A stretch of 64,000 bases of DNA from Streptomyces sp. JJ66 (GTDB lineage: Bacteria > Actinomycetota > Actinomycetes > Streptomycetales > Streptomycetaceae), in NCBI RefSeq assembly GCF_019303495.1, contig NZ_JAEVFI010000007.1:62001-126000 (forward strand), written 5' to 3'. Below are positions 10,801 to 17,918 of the stretch, one piece after another; position 1 is the first letter of the stretch, and each line of letters begins with the position of its first letter. The notes beneath the pieces were generated by a model. It was given only the letters and a program-made list of their open reading frames with translations. It was not told the origin of the DNA and did no database searches. The position numbers were made by a program, and so were the translations under genes.

Positions 10801-11188
10801 TAACGGCAAGCTCGCGCAGGCGCTCGGTCTGGCGGACGCGGCACTGGAGCTGTTCGCGGCCGGGTACGGCGAACCGGGCGCGTCCCGGCCCGACCTGCGC
10901 GGCGGCGACTGGGCGCGGTTCCTGCGCTGCACGCTGCTGCCGCTGGCCTCGCCGGGCGGCTCCGTCGTCGGCACGGCGGTGGCCCAGGAGGAGCTGGCCG
11001 AGCTGCTGCGCGAGGACCACAGCCAGCGCGACCCGGCCCTCGCCGACAGCGCCGAGGCGTACGCGCTGATGCTGGAGCGCGGCGTCGAGGTGGCGGAGGG
11101 CTGGCGCATGTGGGACCTGGGCATGGTGCCCACCCGGCACTCCCGCGAGGTGATGGGCGTGCCGCTGGAGCCCGAAACCGCGCGGTGA
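7877..11188 (+). CDS. Membrane-tethered NB-ARC (STAND) ATPase with TPR repeats
   Basis: 1103 residues from the ATG at 7877 (AAGG 8 nt upstream). Order: an N-terminal ~80-residue soluble region rich in charged helix, two adjacent hydrophobic segments (about 85-105 and 108-130), then an NB-ARC NTPase with phosphate loop GVPGSGRT (about 255-262) and Walker B VTVVLDD (about 348), a winged-helix-like region with LRYADQSEAGRRLLRRLALAG, and a C-terminal half of TPR repeats (about 675-960) with the usual A..L-G..L-GR pattern. The P-loop has Arg where Lys is nearly universal. STAND proteins are signal-responsive oligomerising switches; here no effector domain is recognisable, so the N-terminal membrane region may be the output. 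Function unknown. Confidence 0.8.
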   Translation: MSGAVPELRDQHRAEAEQVLARAVEEEVRRSGGTVDGGVLLARGRASLTEIAARAGEEYAAYTRALDAAGPGRLGERFTGRALGPVAGAVAFAAVAVMLWDREYGSGQAIGAALVVAAAGVAGALAQIVAAHLWDAQSGAGARHQPGGVEQLRLAWLTALEVRGVRPYLEQQRIAAPRTGSRRGEGAGRQPQLRGQDRSAAARRRTVLAQSFAQLPAPTEPFAGRKADLARIAQWVHQARASTQTRPTVVVLHGVPGSGRTALALHAAHELRDQFRGACLVDLRGDTTTGTPLGTRDALLHLLNRLGAPREQLLFRGSGSGRERPAQEQQVRRLAELYHQHLAGVPVTVVLDDATDPAQVAALVPERSDSLVIVTTTEPLQLPPELTAWVHHLALNGLEAAGAEELLRTLAAAPDAEGARAEVPYDAAAFEEIAGLCGGLPFGLRLAGSALADAGEAGAVARKLAAYGPPGAVDPVQRALTLRYADQSEAGRRLLRRLALAGRASLGAAAAGALLGTDEPAAARELQALARAGLLQQVRGQRYKLHGLVRRFALARLREEEDAAERAAAQERLIRSYAELADTVIRMVDGNTSTRSTGHFGGHGFTSLESALRWLDEESSFITAALRHTDPAVDQSAVLHLLGALCDYCLLHGDLYRLGELSDLAEAVDQGLLTRSVQWRTGIAARQLGELDRSHSTLSSVVSLYLEADHQAGAARTLRELGITLHHQGQLPQAADKLREALQLQSGEALRGDRAWTLHALAAVERDRGRVGEALTLLREALEGHRFSESVHGQAWTHFQLGQTLLRTGEVGAAESELHAALEGYRRSQDGRGEAWALTELARARLYAGEASEAVEELHGALVRHRESEDPRGAAWTRHYLGLALEETGNRDGAVQELERARAGFSRMRDVYGLACARHHLGRVSRDQRAASSGSLRNSGFARQLLQDARGDFQRIGVAHGEAWSCLELAVIDAGNGKLAQALGLADAALELFAAGYGEPGASRPDLRGGDWARFLRCTLLPLASPGGSVVGTAVAQEELAELLREDHSQRDPALADSAEAYALMLERGVEVAEGWRMWDLGMVPTRHSREVMGVPLEPETAR

Positions 11189-11194
11189 CACCGC

Positions 11195-11225
11195 CGGGCG
11201 GGCCGTGGCACACGCGGCCCGCCCG
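11195..11225. terminator. Bidirectional terminator between convergent genes
   Basis: Perfect 11-bp stem CGGGCGGGCCG (11195-11205) with 11215-11225 and a 9-nt loop, between the ends of the NB-ARC gene (plus) and the mca operon (minus). It can serve both. Confidence 0.75.
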
Positions 11226-11240
11226 TCGCCGTCGGCCGCG

Positions 11241-11495
11241 CTACGCCTCCGGGCGCTGCGTGGTCTGGGCGGTCTGGGCGGTCTTCGCGGTGTCAGCCGC
11301 CTCCGGCTCCTTGAAGTCCACGCGGTTCATGTGCCGGTTGAGGGACTTCATCAGCATCCACACCGCGAGCCCCATCACGGCGAAGACGATGAACCCGAGG
11401 ACGCCGGGCGTCACCTTGTTCTCGTCCAGCTCCTGCGCCAGGGTGATCAGCTCGGCGGAGTGCGGGGAGGTCAGCAGGGCCTGCGTAGCGCTCAT
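11241..11495 (-). CDS. Small single-pass membrane protein in the mca operon
   Basis: 84 residues. After a polar N-terminus (ELITLAQELDENKVTP) comes one transmembrane helix, GVLGFIVFAVMGLAVWMLMK (about 31-50), and then a basic and Thr/Gln-rich cytoplasmic tail. Its ATG lies 4 nt after the mca stop, so the two genes are almost certainly co-translated. I know of no function; the constant pairing with mca suggests a role near mycothiol detoxification at the membrane, which is inference only. Confidence 0.8.
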   Translation of the reverse strand: MSATQALLTSPHSAELITLAQELDENKVTPGVLGFIVFAVMGLAVWMLMKSLNRHMNRVDFKEPEAADTAKTAQTAQTTQRPEA

Positions 11496-11499
11496 GGGC

Positions 11500-12372
11500 T
11501 CAATTGTCCCGGATGCCCGCGAAGAGGTCGTCCTCGGGGAGGGTGGTGTCCACGAGTGACTTCGCCAGCTCGTACTCCTCCGTCGGCCAGACCTCGCGCT
11601 GGAGCTCCATCGGGACGCGGAACCAGCCGCCGTCCGGGTCGATCTGGGTGGCGTGGGCGATCAGCGCCTTGTCCCGGATCTCGAAGAACTCGCCACAGGG
11701 CACATAGGTGGTCAGGGTGCGATCGGGACGCTGGAAGTCCTCCCAGCGCTTGAGCCACTCCCCGTACGGGGACTCCAGGCCCCGCTTGAGCATCGCCTCG
11801 TGCAGCGCCAGGGTGCGCGGACGGTTGAAGCCCTGGTTGTAGTACAGCTTCAGCGGACGCCAGGCGGGACCGGCCTCCGGATAGCGCTCCGGGTCGGCGG
11901 CGGCGTCGAAGGCGACCATGCTGATCTTGTGCGTCATGATGTGGTCGGGGTGGGGGTAACCGCCGTTCTCGTCGTACGTGGTGATCACGTGCGGCCGGAA
12001 CGTGCGGATCAGCCGGACCAGCGCACCGGCCGCGGCGTCCACGTCCTGCAACGCGAAGCAGCCCTCGGGCAGCGGCGGCAGCGGATCGCCCTCGGGCAAG
12101 CCGGAGTCCACGAAGCCGAGCCACGCCTGCTTGACACCGAGGATTTCGCGCGCCTCGTCCATCTCCTTGCGGCGCACCTCGTGGATGTTCGCCTCGATGA
12201 AGGCGTCTCCCTGGAGCTTGGGGTTGAGGATGGAGCCGCGCTCACCGCCGGTGCAGGTCGCCACCAGCACGTCCACCCCCTCGGACACGTACTTCGCCAT
12301 GGTCGCGGCGCCCTTGCTCGACTCGTCGTCGGGGTGGGCGTGCACGGCCATCAGTCGCAGCTGCTCACTCAA
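11500..12372 (-). CDS. mca: Mycothiol S-conjugate amidase
   Basis: 290-residue zinc metalloenzyme of the LmbE/PIG-L family that cleaves mycothiol S-conjugates to a mercapturic acid and GlcN-Ins, a cytosolic detoxification step confined to actinobacteria. Zinc-site motif AHPDDE at residues 12-17 (His13, Asp16), the third ligand in the YPHPDHIMTH segment, and TCTGGERGSILNPKLQG typical of Mca rather than MshB. The start is uncertain: the TTG at 12372 gives the family N-terminus (SEQLRLMAVHAHPDDES), whereas a GTG at 12393 would add seven residues. First gene of a two-gene operon with the small membrane protein. Confidence 0.92.
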   Translation of the reverse strand: MSEQLRLMAVHAHPDDESSKGAATMAKYVSEGVDVLVATCTGGERGSILNPKLQGDAFIEANIHEVRRKEMDEAREILGVKQAWLGFVDSGLPEGDPLPPLPEGCFALQDVDAAAGALVRLIRTFRPHVITTYDENGGYPHPDHIMTHKISMVAFDAAADPERYPEAGPAWRPLKLYYNQGFNRPRTLALHEAMLKRGLESPYGEWLKRWEDFQRPDRTLTTYVPCGEFFEIRDKALIAHATQIDPDGGWFRVPMELQREVWPTEEYELAKSLVDTTLPEDDLFAGIRDN

Positions 12373-12471
12373 GGCTCTTCGATCCTCGTTCACTGGTGAC
12401 GGAACACGGCTCCTATACTGACGGACGCAGCCTGCCGAAAAATTCCCCTTCTCACCCGCCGGACGTGAACC

Positions 12472-12885
12472 ATGGCCGAATCGCGCGGACTCCCTGCCGA
12501 CCGGTACGGGCGCTCCGGCACCGACGAGGCCCGCAGCGACCACCGCCTGCGCGTCGTCGGCGCGGTCGCCGGGGCCTGCGCGCTCGCGGTGCTGGGCTGG
12601 TTCGGCTACTCCTACGTGACGACGGCGGGCACGGTGAGCGGCGAGGTGATCAAGTACGACCCGGTCTCGGAGACGGAGATCGAGGCGCACCTGGAGGTGC
12701 GCAAGGAGGCCGACGTCGCCGGGGTGTGCTCGCTGCGGGCGCTGGCACTCGACAAGGCGGAGGTCGGCCGCGCCGACTACACCTTCGAGGCGGGCGAACG
12801 CCGCGTGGACCGCGTCGTCACCCTGCGCACCACCCGCGAGGCGTACGCCACCGAACTCCTGGGCTGCAAACCGCTGACCGGCTGA
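12472..12885 (+). CDS. DUF4307 single-pass membrane protein
   Basis: 137 residues: a charged N-terminus, one transmembrane helix (VVGAVAGACALAVLGWFGYSYV, about 28-49), then an extracytoplasmic beta-rich domain with SGEVIKYDPVSETEIEAHLEV and two cysteines (about 84 and 133) that could form a disulfide outside the membrane. This is the DUF4307 pattern of actinobacteria. It is divergent from mca across a ~100-nt gap that contains a possible -10 box TATACT at 12414-12419. Function unknown. Confidence 0.82.
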   Translation: MAESRGLPADRYGRSGTDEARSDHRLRVVGAVAGACALAVLGWFGYSYVTTAGTVSGEVIKYDPVSETEIEAHLEVRKEADVAGVCSLRALALDKAEVGRADYTFEAGERRVDRVVTLRTTREAYATELLGCKPLTG

Positions 12886-13174
12886 CGCCCCGCGCCTGGG
12901 CCGTCCGGCGGGGGACGACGGCGGGGAGGCACCCGCGCGGGGCGGGAGGCACCTGTGAGGGCGGGAAGACCCCCACACCCAGAGCGGAACCGTGCCCTGT
13001 ACGACAGGCACCACCCCACCCCCCAGGGACCCGCTGTGAGCTTGCCGACACTCACCGCTACCCCATCTTCCGTTTTCCGGGGAAATTGTTAGGGTCGATG
13101 TTTCGCCCGTCCAGTGACGAACCATCCTCTGGGCAGGGCGTTGCTTATATCCCGAGTACCTGCAAGGAGCACCT

Positions 13175-13672
13175 GTGACCCAGACCAGCGACAACGTCAC
13201 CTGGCTGACCCAGGAGGCGTACGACCAGCTCAAGGCCGAGCTGGAGCATCTGTCGGGTCCCGCACGCGCCGAGATCTCGAAGAAGATTGAGGAGGCCCGC
13301 GAAGAGGGTGACCTGCGGGAGAACGGCGGCTACCACGCGGCCAAGGAGGAGCAGGGCAAGCAGGAGCTGCGCATCCGGCAGCTGACCCAGCTGCTGGAGA
13401 ACGCGCAGGTCGGCGAGGCCCCTGCGGACACCGGTGTGGTGGCCCCCGGCATGGTGGTGACGATCGCCTTCGACGGCGACCCGAACGACACCCTCACCTT
13501 CCTCCTCGCCTCCCGGGAGTACGCGAGCGCCGACGTCGAGACGTACTCGCCGCAATCACCGCTCGGCAGCGGCGTGAGCGGCAAGAAGATCGGCGAGACC
13601 GCCGAGTACGAGCTGCCCAACGGCAAGAAGGCCACCGTCAAGGTCCTCGAAGCCAAGCCCTACCAGGGCTGA
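13175..13672 (+). CDS. greA: Transcription elongation factor GreA
   Basis: 165-residue Gre factor that rescues backtracked RNA polymerase by stimulating transcript cleavage. N-terminal coiled coil (about 1-80) with WLTQEAYDQLKAELEHL and the tip acidic residues in EAREEGDLRENGGYHAAKEEQ, then the C-terminal FKBP-like globular domain ending VSGKKIGETAEYELPNGKKATVKVLEA. The GTG start has AAGGAG 7 nt upstream. The domain boundary insertion (DPNDTLTFLLASREYASADVETYSPQSP) is typical of actinobacterial GreA. Monocistronic, with a terminator just downstream. Confidence 0.96.
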   Translation: MTQTSDNVTWLTQEAYDQLKAELEHLSGPARAEISKKIEEAREEGDLRENGGYHAAKEEQGKQELRIRQLTQLLENAQVGEAPADTGVVAPGMVVTIAFDGDPNDTLTFLLASREYASADVETYSPQSPLGSGVSGKKIGETAEYELPNGKKATVKVLEAKPYQG

Positions 13673-13693
13673 CCCCGCCCGCACGCCCCGCCC

Positions 13694-13723
13694 GAAGCCC
13701 CCAGCCACCCCGCCGGGGGCTTC
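13694..13723 (+). terminator. greA terminator hairpin
   Basis: 9-bp perfect stem GAAGCCCCC (13694-13702) with 13715-13723, 12-nt loop, 22 nt after the greA stop. Confidence 0.65.
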
Positions 13724-13786
13724 CCGCGTGCAGACGCCGGAACACCCCTGCCGCGCCGCGTGCCCAACAGCGGAAGGCTCCCGCGC

Positions 13787-14254
13787 TTACCTGAGGGGAC
13801 AAGCCTGTTCGGGCATCGAGCGATTCGGGGAGCACGTCACGACAGCGAGAGAGAGGAAGGAAGGACGTTCGAGGTAGAAGCCGTAGGACACATCACCTCC
13901 CTCCTCCAACCGCCCCTCGGCAGAGGTCACCATCGACGCCAGACGGGCCGTGTCCCGCTCTGCCTCCGCCGTGAACCGAGGCGCGTGCTCCGCCAGCCGC
14001 TCCCCAAGCCAGGCAGCCGCTTCCTTCGCCCCACCCCATGTGCCCCGAATCAGTGAGCGCGGCTTGATGAGCCAGTTCGCCGTTTCCAGTGGAGGCAGGT
14101 CAACGGTCGGGAACTCGGCCGAGACCTCCCGATACCGCTGGATCAGCTCCGGCCTGCTCCCGGCCGGGGGTGGCTCAGGGTACGGAGGCCGCCGTAGGGC
14201 CTCGTTGTCGAAGCGCTCTTTCGGTCCGGCCCACAGATAGCCGTGGTGGTGCAC
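13787..14254 (-). CDS. Hypothetical protein beside Scr1-type regulators
   Basis: 155 residues from a GTG, soluble and mildly acidic, with a Pro-rich stretch (PPYPEPPPAGSRPELIQRY, about 23-41), then a helical region WGGAKEAAAWLGERLAEHAPRFTAEAERDTARLAS. No signal peptide, membrane helix or recognised domain. I do not recognise the family. It is the last of a run of minus-strand accessory genes (DUF397-like, XRE, DUF6879). The shine-dalgarno is weak (GGAAACG), so the start is provisional. Reality as a gene is supported by coding-like composition and absence of a better overlapping frame. Confidence 0.5.
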   Translation of the reverse strand: MHHHGYLWAGPKERFDNEALRRPPYPEPPPAGSRPELIQRYREVSAEFPTVDLPPLETANWLIKPRSLIRGTWGGAKEAAAWLGERLAEHAPRFTAEAERDTARLASMVTSAEGRLEEGGDVSYGFYLERPSFLSLAVVTCSPNRSMPEQACPLR

Positions 14255-14341
14255 AAGGCGTTTCCGTTTCGAGAAGGGCCAGCCAGGCGCGAGCCGCGCC
14301 CAGAGACGGGAGATGAGCCCGCGCCCGGCTGGTGAAGGGGG

Positions 14342-14569
14342 TCAGACGTTCAGGCCGAAGCGCGCCGGGTCGATGCCGGCCGCGTCCAGCTCCTCCGTGG
14401 TGAATCGCAGCGGCTGCGCGTCCGGCCGCTTGCTGTCGCCCAGTGCCCAGGCATCGTCGCCGATCCGGGCCAGGGTCACGCACCCCTCGCTACACGGGCC
14501 GCCGCACGCCCTCACGAACGATGCCCCGCCGATGTCGAACCCGTACAGGTCGGTTCCGTTCAGCATCAT
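14342..14569 (-). CDS. DUF397-like small protein
   Basis: 75 residues from the ATG at 14569, chosen because AGGAAGG lies 5 nt upstream; in-frame starts at 14590 and 14599 would add 7-10 residues. The C-terminal part, WALGDSKRPDAQPLRFTTEELDAAGIDP, matches the DUF397 pattern RDSK-P-G-P-L-F, and CGGPCSEGCVTLARI replaces the usual SG.CVEVA segment, with three Cys within nine residues. DUF397 proteins pair with Scr1-type XRE regulators in actinomycetes. Here the nearest XRE partner is 360 nt upstream on the same strand. Confidence 0.65.
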   Translation of the reverse strand: MMLNGTDLYGFDIGGASFVRACGGPCSEGCVTLARIGDDAWALGDSKRPDAQPLRFTTEELDAAGIDPARFGLNV

Positions 14570-14929
14570 TGCGCCTTCCTGCTCACTCATCACGGCCACG
14601 ACTGACCGCCGCCGCCCGATCCCGGGCGGGAGTTCCTGGGAGGAGGAAAGAGATTTCGGCGTCGGGCACTTGGGCCGACCTCATGAAGCGTGTGCTTCTG
14701 CGCGGTGCTGGCGCGTCCGTACGCTGGCGTCGGCCAAGACGCTGCTATCGAACACGGAGCGGGCGTCCGCACGGGCTGCCCATGGGGACATGCAGACAGC
14801 ACACCCCGGTCGGGTGGACGGCTCCCGCTACGGCTCCAGCAGGTACGACCCTGCTGAGGGCTGGCTCCGGGACCGAAAGTTCTCTCTCGCTCTCCATAAC
14901 GCCATCCTCACCGGTCCTCGCAGACGTTT
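14570..14929. other. Intergenic stretch, no gene seen
   Basis: About 360 nt between the XRE regulator and the DUF397-like gene. Short open frames exist on both strands, but none has a ribosome site or domain. It probably holds the promoter of the DUF397-like gene. Composition is a little less GC-rich than the housekeeping neighbours. Confidence 0.5.
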
Positions 14930-15760
14930 CTAGCCCGTTTCCTGTTCCCGCAAATAGTCGTCGCGTATTCCTTCGGCCAGGCTTCTCATGGCGTCACCGG
15001 ACCAGGCCATCCGTTCGAAACGCTCGAATTTGTTGACGTAAATACCTACGTCCCTCGGGTCCGTCACGACAACCTCAGCGTGGACGGTCTCCACCGTCAC
15101 CATCCGATCGTCGCGGATAACGAACGCGTGGTTCGCGATGTCCTCCTGCTGAATGCTCAGCGGAACAATGCGGATATCCACATGGGGCAGACGGGAAAAG
15201 GAAATGATGCGATCGATCTGCGCTGCCATCATCGGAGGCCGGACAAGGCGCCACCGCAAGATGGGCTCGGTGATGATGAACCGCAGCGACTTGGTGTTGT
15301 CGTAGAGGACCGCTTGGCGCTCCAGTCTGCCATTGATCGTCCGGAGGAGAGCGTCTTCACTCAGGTCATGCCGCTGGAGCACGGCACGGATGTACTCCGG
15401 GGTCTGGAGCAGTCCCGGGACCAGGGCTGGTTGGAACAGCCGGAGCGTGGACATCTGGGACTCCAGGGCCATGGCGGCTTGCTGGCCCTTATGGACTCCG
15501 ACGCGCTTCAACAAGCGCCATGCCGTGGCCTCCGTCGCCGACGCCCTTGCAACCTCGGCATACTCCGCCTTTACCTCATCCGAGACGCCTATGGCGGTCA
15601 GGATGCGCTCTACATCTGCCGCGCTGGCCGCGAGCTTCGCATTTTCGATCTTGGACAGTTTGGACGGAGACATGAGGGCGCTGCGGGCCACCGCTTTGGC
15701 CTCCTTGCCGGAAGCTACCCGCAGCGCCCGCAGCGCGGCCCCAAGCTGTGCTCTGTTCAC
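14930..15760 (-). CDS. Scr1-type XRE regulator (HTH + DUF5753)
   Basis: 276 residues from a GTG whose TGA-overlapping position (GTGA with the DUF6879 stop) favours it; an ATG at 15781 would add seven residues. The N-terminal helix-turn-helix is LGAALRALRVASGKEAKAVA..MSPSKLSKIENAK (about 4-45). The rest is the DUF5753 domain, recognised by PALVPGLLQTPEYIRAVL, the FIITEPILRWRLV strand and the NHAFVIRDD / VVTDPRDVGIYVNKFERFE segments. These regulators are abundant in Streptomyces and work with a small partner; the partner here is probably DUF6879 or the 63-aa protein encoded directly upstream. DNA targets unknown. Confidence 0.85.
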   Translation of the reverse strand: MNRAQLGAALRALRVASGKEAKAVARSALMSPSKLSKIENAKLAASAADVERILTAIGVSDEVKAEYAEVARASATEATAWRLLKRVGVHKGQQAAMALESQMSTLRLFQPALVPGLLQTPEYIRAVLQRHDLSEDALLRTINGRLERQAVLYDNTKSLRFIITEPILRWRLVRPPMMAAQIDRIISFSRLPHVDIRIVPLSIQQEDIANHAFVIRDDRMVTVETVHAEVVVTDPRDVGIYVNKFERFERMAWSGDAMRSLAEGIRDDYLREQETG

Positions 15761-16281
15761 GCCCCGTGTGCGGCCCACCATTCCGAGAACGGTTCCGCGT
15801 AGGCGAGCGCCGCGTCACGGTACCCGACGAACTCCTCCGTTCGGTCCGGCGGCAACAGGGTTGAGCCGAGGAATTTCCCCGCATCGTCGTATCTCATTAC
15901 GGCCACGGAGTCAGAATCGAAGAGCCAGAAGTCAGGAACATGCCGCAAGGGGTTCGGCCTGTCGGTGACGTCCAGAAGGTAAAACTCTTCACCCCCGGTC
16001 ATGTTCTTGCGATACCCCCATCCGAGTTCGAACCTGAGGTAGTCCGTGAGTGGCCGACGCAGAATGTGAACTCGGTAGACTCGCTTCCCTTTGGCAGTGT
16101 GGGAGCGGAGTTCTTCAACCCAGCCCGCGTTGTAGTCGTCCGGCTGCGGCTCCCCGGCCAGGAACGCGTGGTAGGCATCGACATTCCCCGACTTGCTGTA
16201 GTCGTCGAGGGTTTCAAGCCGAAAAGCCTCGCCCTGGAAAGTGTCGAAGAGGTCGCCGAGGGTCCTAGATGAGGTTGTCAC
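15757..16281 (-). CDS. DUF6879 family protein
   Basis: 174 residues from the GTG at 16281 (AGAAGG about 7 nt upstream), overlapping the end of the 63-aa gene by 17 nt and the following XRE start by 4 nt. The sequence is the DUF6879 type: FQGEAFRLETLDDYS near the N-terminus, a middle HILRRPLTDYLRFELGWGY, and the C-terminal FWLFDSDSVAVMRYDDAGKFLGS. Soluble, no catalytic motif evident. Members occur next to Scr1-type XRE genes; a role in modulating the regulator is inferred from conserved linkage only. Confidence 0.8.
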   Translation of the reverse strand: MTTSSRTLGDLFDTFQGEAFRLETLDDYSKSGNVDAYHAFLAGEPQPDDYNAGWVEELRSHTAKGKRVYRVHILRRPLTDYLRFELGWGYRKNMTGGEEFYLLDVTDRPNPLRHVPDFWLFDSDSVAVMRYDDAGKFLGSTLLPPDRTEEFVGYRDAALAYAEPFSEWWAAHGA

Positions 16282-16456
16282 GGATGGCCTTCTGTAGCAG
16301 TTCTGTTGGAATCTCGACCAGGTTTTCGTGGGCGGGAATCTGAAGCCCGTGATGGTCCGGAGTCTCCCCCTGAACCAAGAGCGTGCCACGATCCGTCCGG
16401 TAGATCGTGGGGCAGTCCTTGAAGTCGCACGTGCTGACCAGTTTGGTGACCTTCAT
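16265..16456 (-). CDS. 63-aa protein, first gene of the DUF6879/XRE cassette
   Basis: 63 residues, ATG at 16456 with AGAAGG/AGGAC upstream. It begins MKVTKLVSTCDFKDCPTIYR, with two Cys seven residues apart, then TDRGTLLVQGETP and a short helical end. This small protein recurs in front of DUF6879-XRE pairs in streptomycetes as far as I recall. It overlaps the DUF6879 start by 17 nt, so the three genes (63-aa, DUF6879, XRE) form one tightly coupled operon. The two Cys could bind a metal or form a disulfide; function unknown. Confidence 0.75.
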   Translation of the reverse strand: MKVTKLVSTCDFKDCPTIYRTDRGTLLVQGETPDHHGLQIPAHENLVEIPTELLQKAIRDNLI

Positions 16457-16551
16457 GTCCTGGGTCCTTCTCCCGTGCTGCCAGTACCCCGTGTCTGGGT
16501 TGATGGTCCCGAGGCCCGGGCGCGGAGGTCAAGCGATCACGGTTGACGGAA

Positions 16552-16608
16552 CGGGAAACCGCCCGCCTCCCCGGACTGCCCTCTTCTCCGACCGGCACGG
16601 GAAACCGG
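16552..16608. repeat. Direct repeat between divergent Scr1-type operons
   Basis: ACGGGAAACCG occurs at 16552-16562 and again at 16598-16608 (46 nt apart), in the ~320-nt region between the divergent 63-aa/DUF6879/XRE cassette and the XRE/DUF397 pair. It is a candidate binding site for one of the two regulators. Confidence 0.4.
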
Positions 16609-16705
16609 TGCCTTGCGCCAAGTGATCGTGGCGAGCACCCATGTTGCGGGCAGGTCAGCGCTCGGCGCGGGGTTCCCCCGATGGGGACCTTCTGTGGCGA
16701 ACCGG

Positions 16706-16734
16706 TTACAGCATGGGTCCGGTCCGGGTAGCGT
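16706..16734 (+). promoter_or_regulatory. Candidate promoter of the XRE/DUF397 pair
   Basis: TTACAG (16706-16711) and TAGCGT (16729-16734) with a 17-nt spacer, 44 nt before the XRE start. The -35 box overlaps the self-complementary AACCGGTT at 16700-16707. Confidence 0.4.
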
Positions 16735-16777
16735 TGAAACCTCGTCAGCTCTACTTCGCCGGGTGCGGAGGAGGCAT

Positions 16778-17689
16778 ATGTCCATGACCAACAACGGTTT
16801 CGGGGGCGGGCGTTACGGATGCCCTGTGGAAGAGGGGGATTTGCTACTGGAGCCCTACGCCGCAGAGTTGAAGCAGCGGCGGGAGGCCGCTGGCATGACC
16901 CAAGTGGAACTCGGCAGGGCGATCTGCAAGAGCCCGTCCCTGATCGCTCACTGGGAGTCGGGCCGACGCAAGCCCAGCCTGGAGGATGCCCGGCTGCTCG
17001 ACCAGGTGCTGAACACCGGGGGAACCTTCGAGCGCTTCCTGGAGCGCAACCCGTACGCCGGGCACTTCGACCGCGCCGCCGAGGCCGAGCGGTCAGCGAT
17101 CGGCGTGCAGGAGTACTCTCCCGCCTACGTCCCGGGCCTGCTGCAAACCGAGGCGTACGCCCGGGCGGTGTTCCTGGGCCGAGCACCCCTTCAAGAGGAA
17201 GAGAAGCTCGAAACAGACGTTCTCAATCGCCTGAGCAGTGCCAGCATCCTGACGACACGACAGGCCGAGGGCTGGTTCGTGATAAGCGAAGCGGTCCTTC
17301 GCCTCTCCGTTGGCGGCCCGCAGGTCATGGCTGAACAACTTGATCACATCTCAGCCATGACCCGGCAGCGCATGGCCCTAGTCCAGGTCGTCCCTTTCGC
17401 ACACGGAGCCGAGGGGCTGCTCGGCGGCCTGGTCACCGTCATGCGTTTCGCGGACGCGCCGGACGTCGCTTACGCCGAGGGCGTCAGCACGGGCAACTAC
17501 ATGGACGATCCGACCTTGGTGCGACACGTACAAGACGCATACGATCTCGCCAGGGCAGCCGCGCTCACCCCGGCAGCCTCCATGGAGTTGATCCGGACGA
17601 TCGCTGAGGAGCACCGAGGCCACTATGCACGCACACATCGACCTGAGCAGCGCGCCCTGGCGCAAGTCCAGCTACAGCGGGGAGAATGA
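16778..17689 (+). CDS. Scr1-type XRE regulator (HTH + DUF5753)
   Basis: 303 residues from the ATG at 16778, preceded by GGAGGAGG. The canonical helix-turn-helix is LKQRREAAGMTQVELGRAICKSPSLIAHWESGRRKPS (about 32-68), followed by DUF5753 with YVPGLLQTEAYARAVF, FVISEAVLRLSVGG and AMTRQRMALVQVVPF. It overlaps the DUF397 gene by 65 nt, the usual compact pair. Known members of this class (for example Scr1 of S. coelicolor) influence antibiotic production, but a role for this copy cannot be inferred from sequence. Confidence 0.9.
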   Translation: MSMTNNGFGGGRYGCPVEEGDLLLEPYAAELKQRREAAGMTQVELGRAICKSPSLIAHWESGRRKPSLEDARLLDQVLNTGGTFERFLERNPYAGHFDRAAEAERSAIGVQEYSPAYVPGLLQTEAYARAVFLGRAPLQEEEKLETDVLNRLSSASILTTRQAEGWFVISEAVLRLSVGGPQVMAEQLDHISAMTRQRMALVQVVPFAHGAEGLLGGLVTVMRFADAPDVAYAEGVSTGNYMDDPTLVRHVQDAYDLARAAALTPAASMELIRTIAEEHRGHYARTHRPEQRALAQVQLQRGE

Positions 17690-17819
17690 CAGCGCCTGCG
17701 TCGAGGTGGCTGACGGTTACGCAGACGTGATGCCCGTCCGCGACAGCAAGAATCCCTGTGGTCCCGCTGTCGTGTTCCCCCGTGTGGCGTGGGCTGCCTT
17801 CATCGACTCAGTGAGGTAA
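17625..17819 (+). CDS. DUF397 domain protein
   Basis: 64 residues, a textbook DUF397 protein: WRKSSYSGENDSACVEVADG, then VMPVRDSKNPCGPAVVFP and AWAAFIDSVR. It partners the upstream XRE gene, which it overlaps by 65 nt in another frame, and is probably the small antitoxin-like modulator of that regulator. GAGG lies 5 nt before the ATG. Ends 24 nt before a strong terminator. Confidence 0.9.
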   Translation: MHAHIDLSSAPWRKSSYSGENDSACVEVADGYADVMPVRDSKNPCGPAVVFPRVAWAAFIDSVR

Positions 17820-17842
17820 TCCCCGGGCGCAGCGAACGTACC

Positions 17843-17888
17843 GACGAGGGAGTGCCCCCCGGCTGCTGCCGGGGGGCACTCCCTCGTC
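17843..17888. terminator. Bidirectional terminator between convergent operons
   Basis: Perfect 20-bp stem, 17843-17862 with 17869-17888, 6-nt loop CTGCTG. It lies between the DUF397 gene (plus) and the ABC permease (minus) and is among the strongest hairpins in the window. Confidence 0.85.
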
Positions 17889-17918
17889 TGCGTCAGGTGA
17901 TGTGGGAGGGCGGAGTCA

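Noticed and set aside
9059..11191. 710-codon minus-strand frame over the NB-ARC gene
   Set aside because: High-GC third-position shadow; no start signal or domain, and the plus-strand frame has motifs.
14313..14933. Plus-strand frame across the DUF397-like gene and intergenic region
   Set aside because: No ribosome site, no domain; antisense to a better-supported gene.
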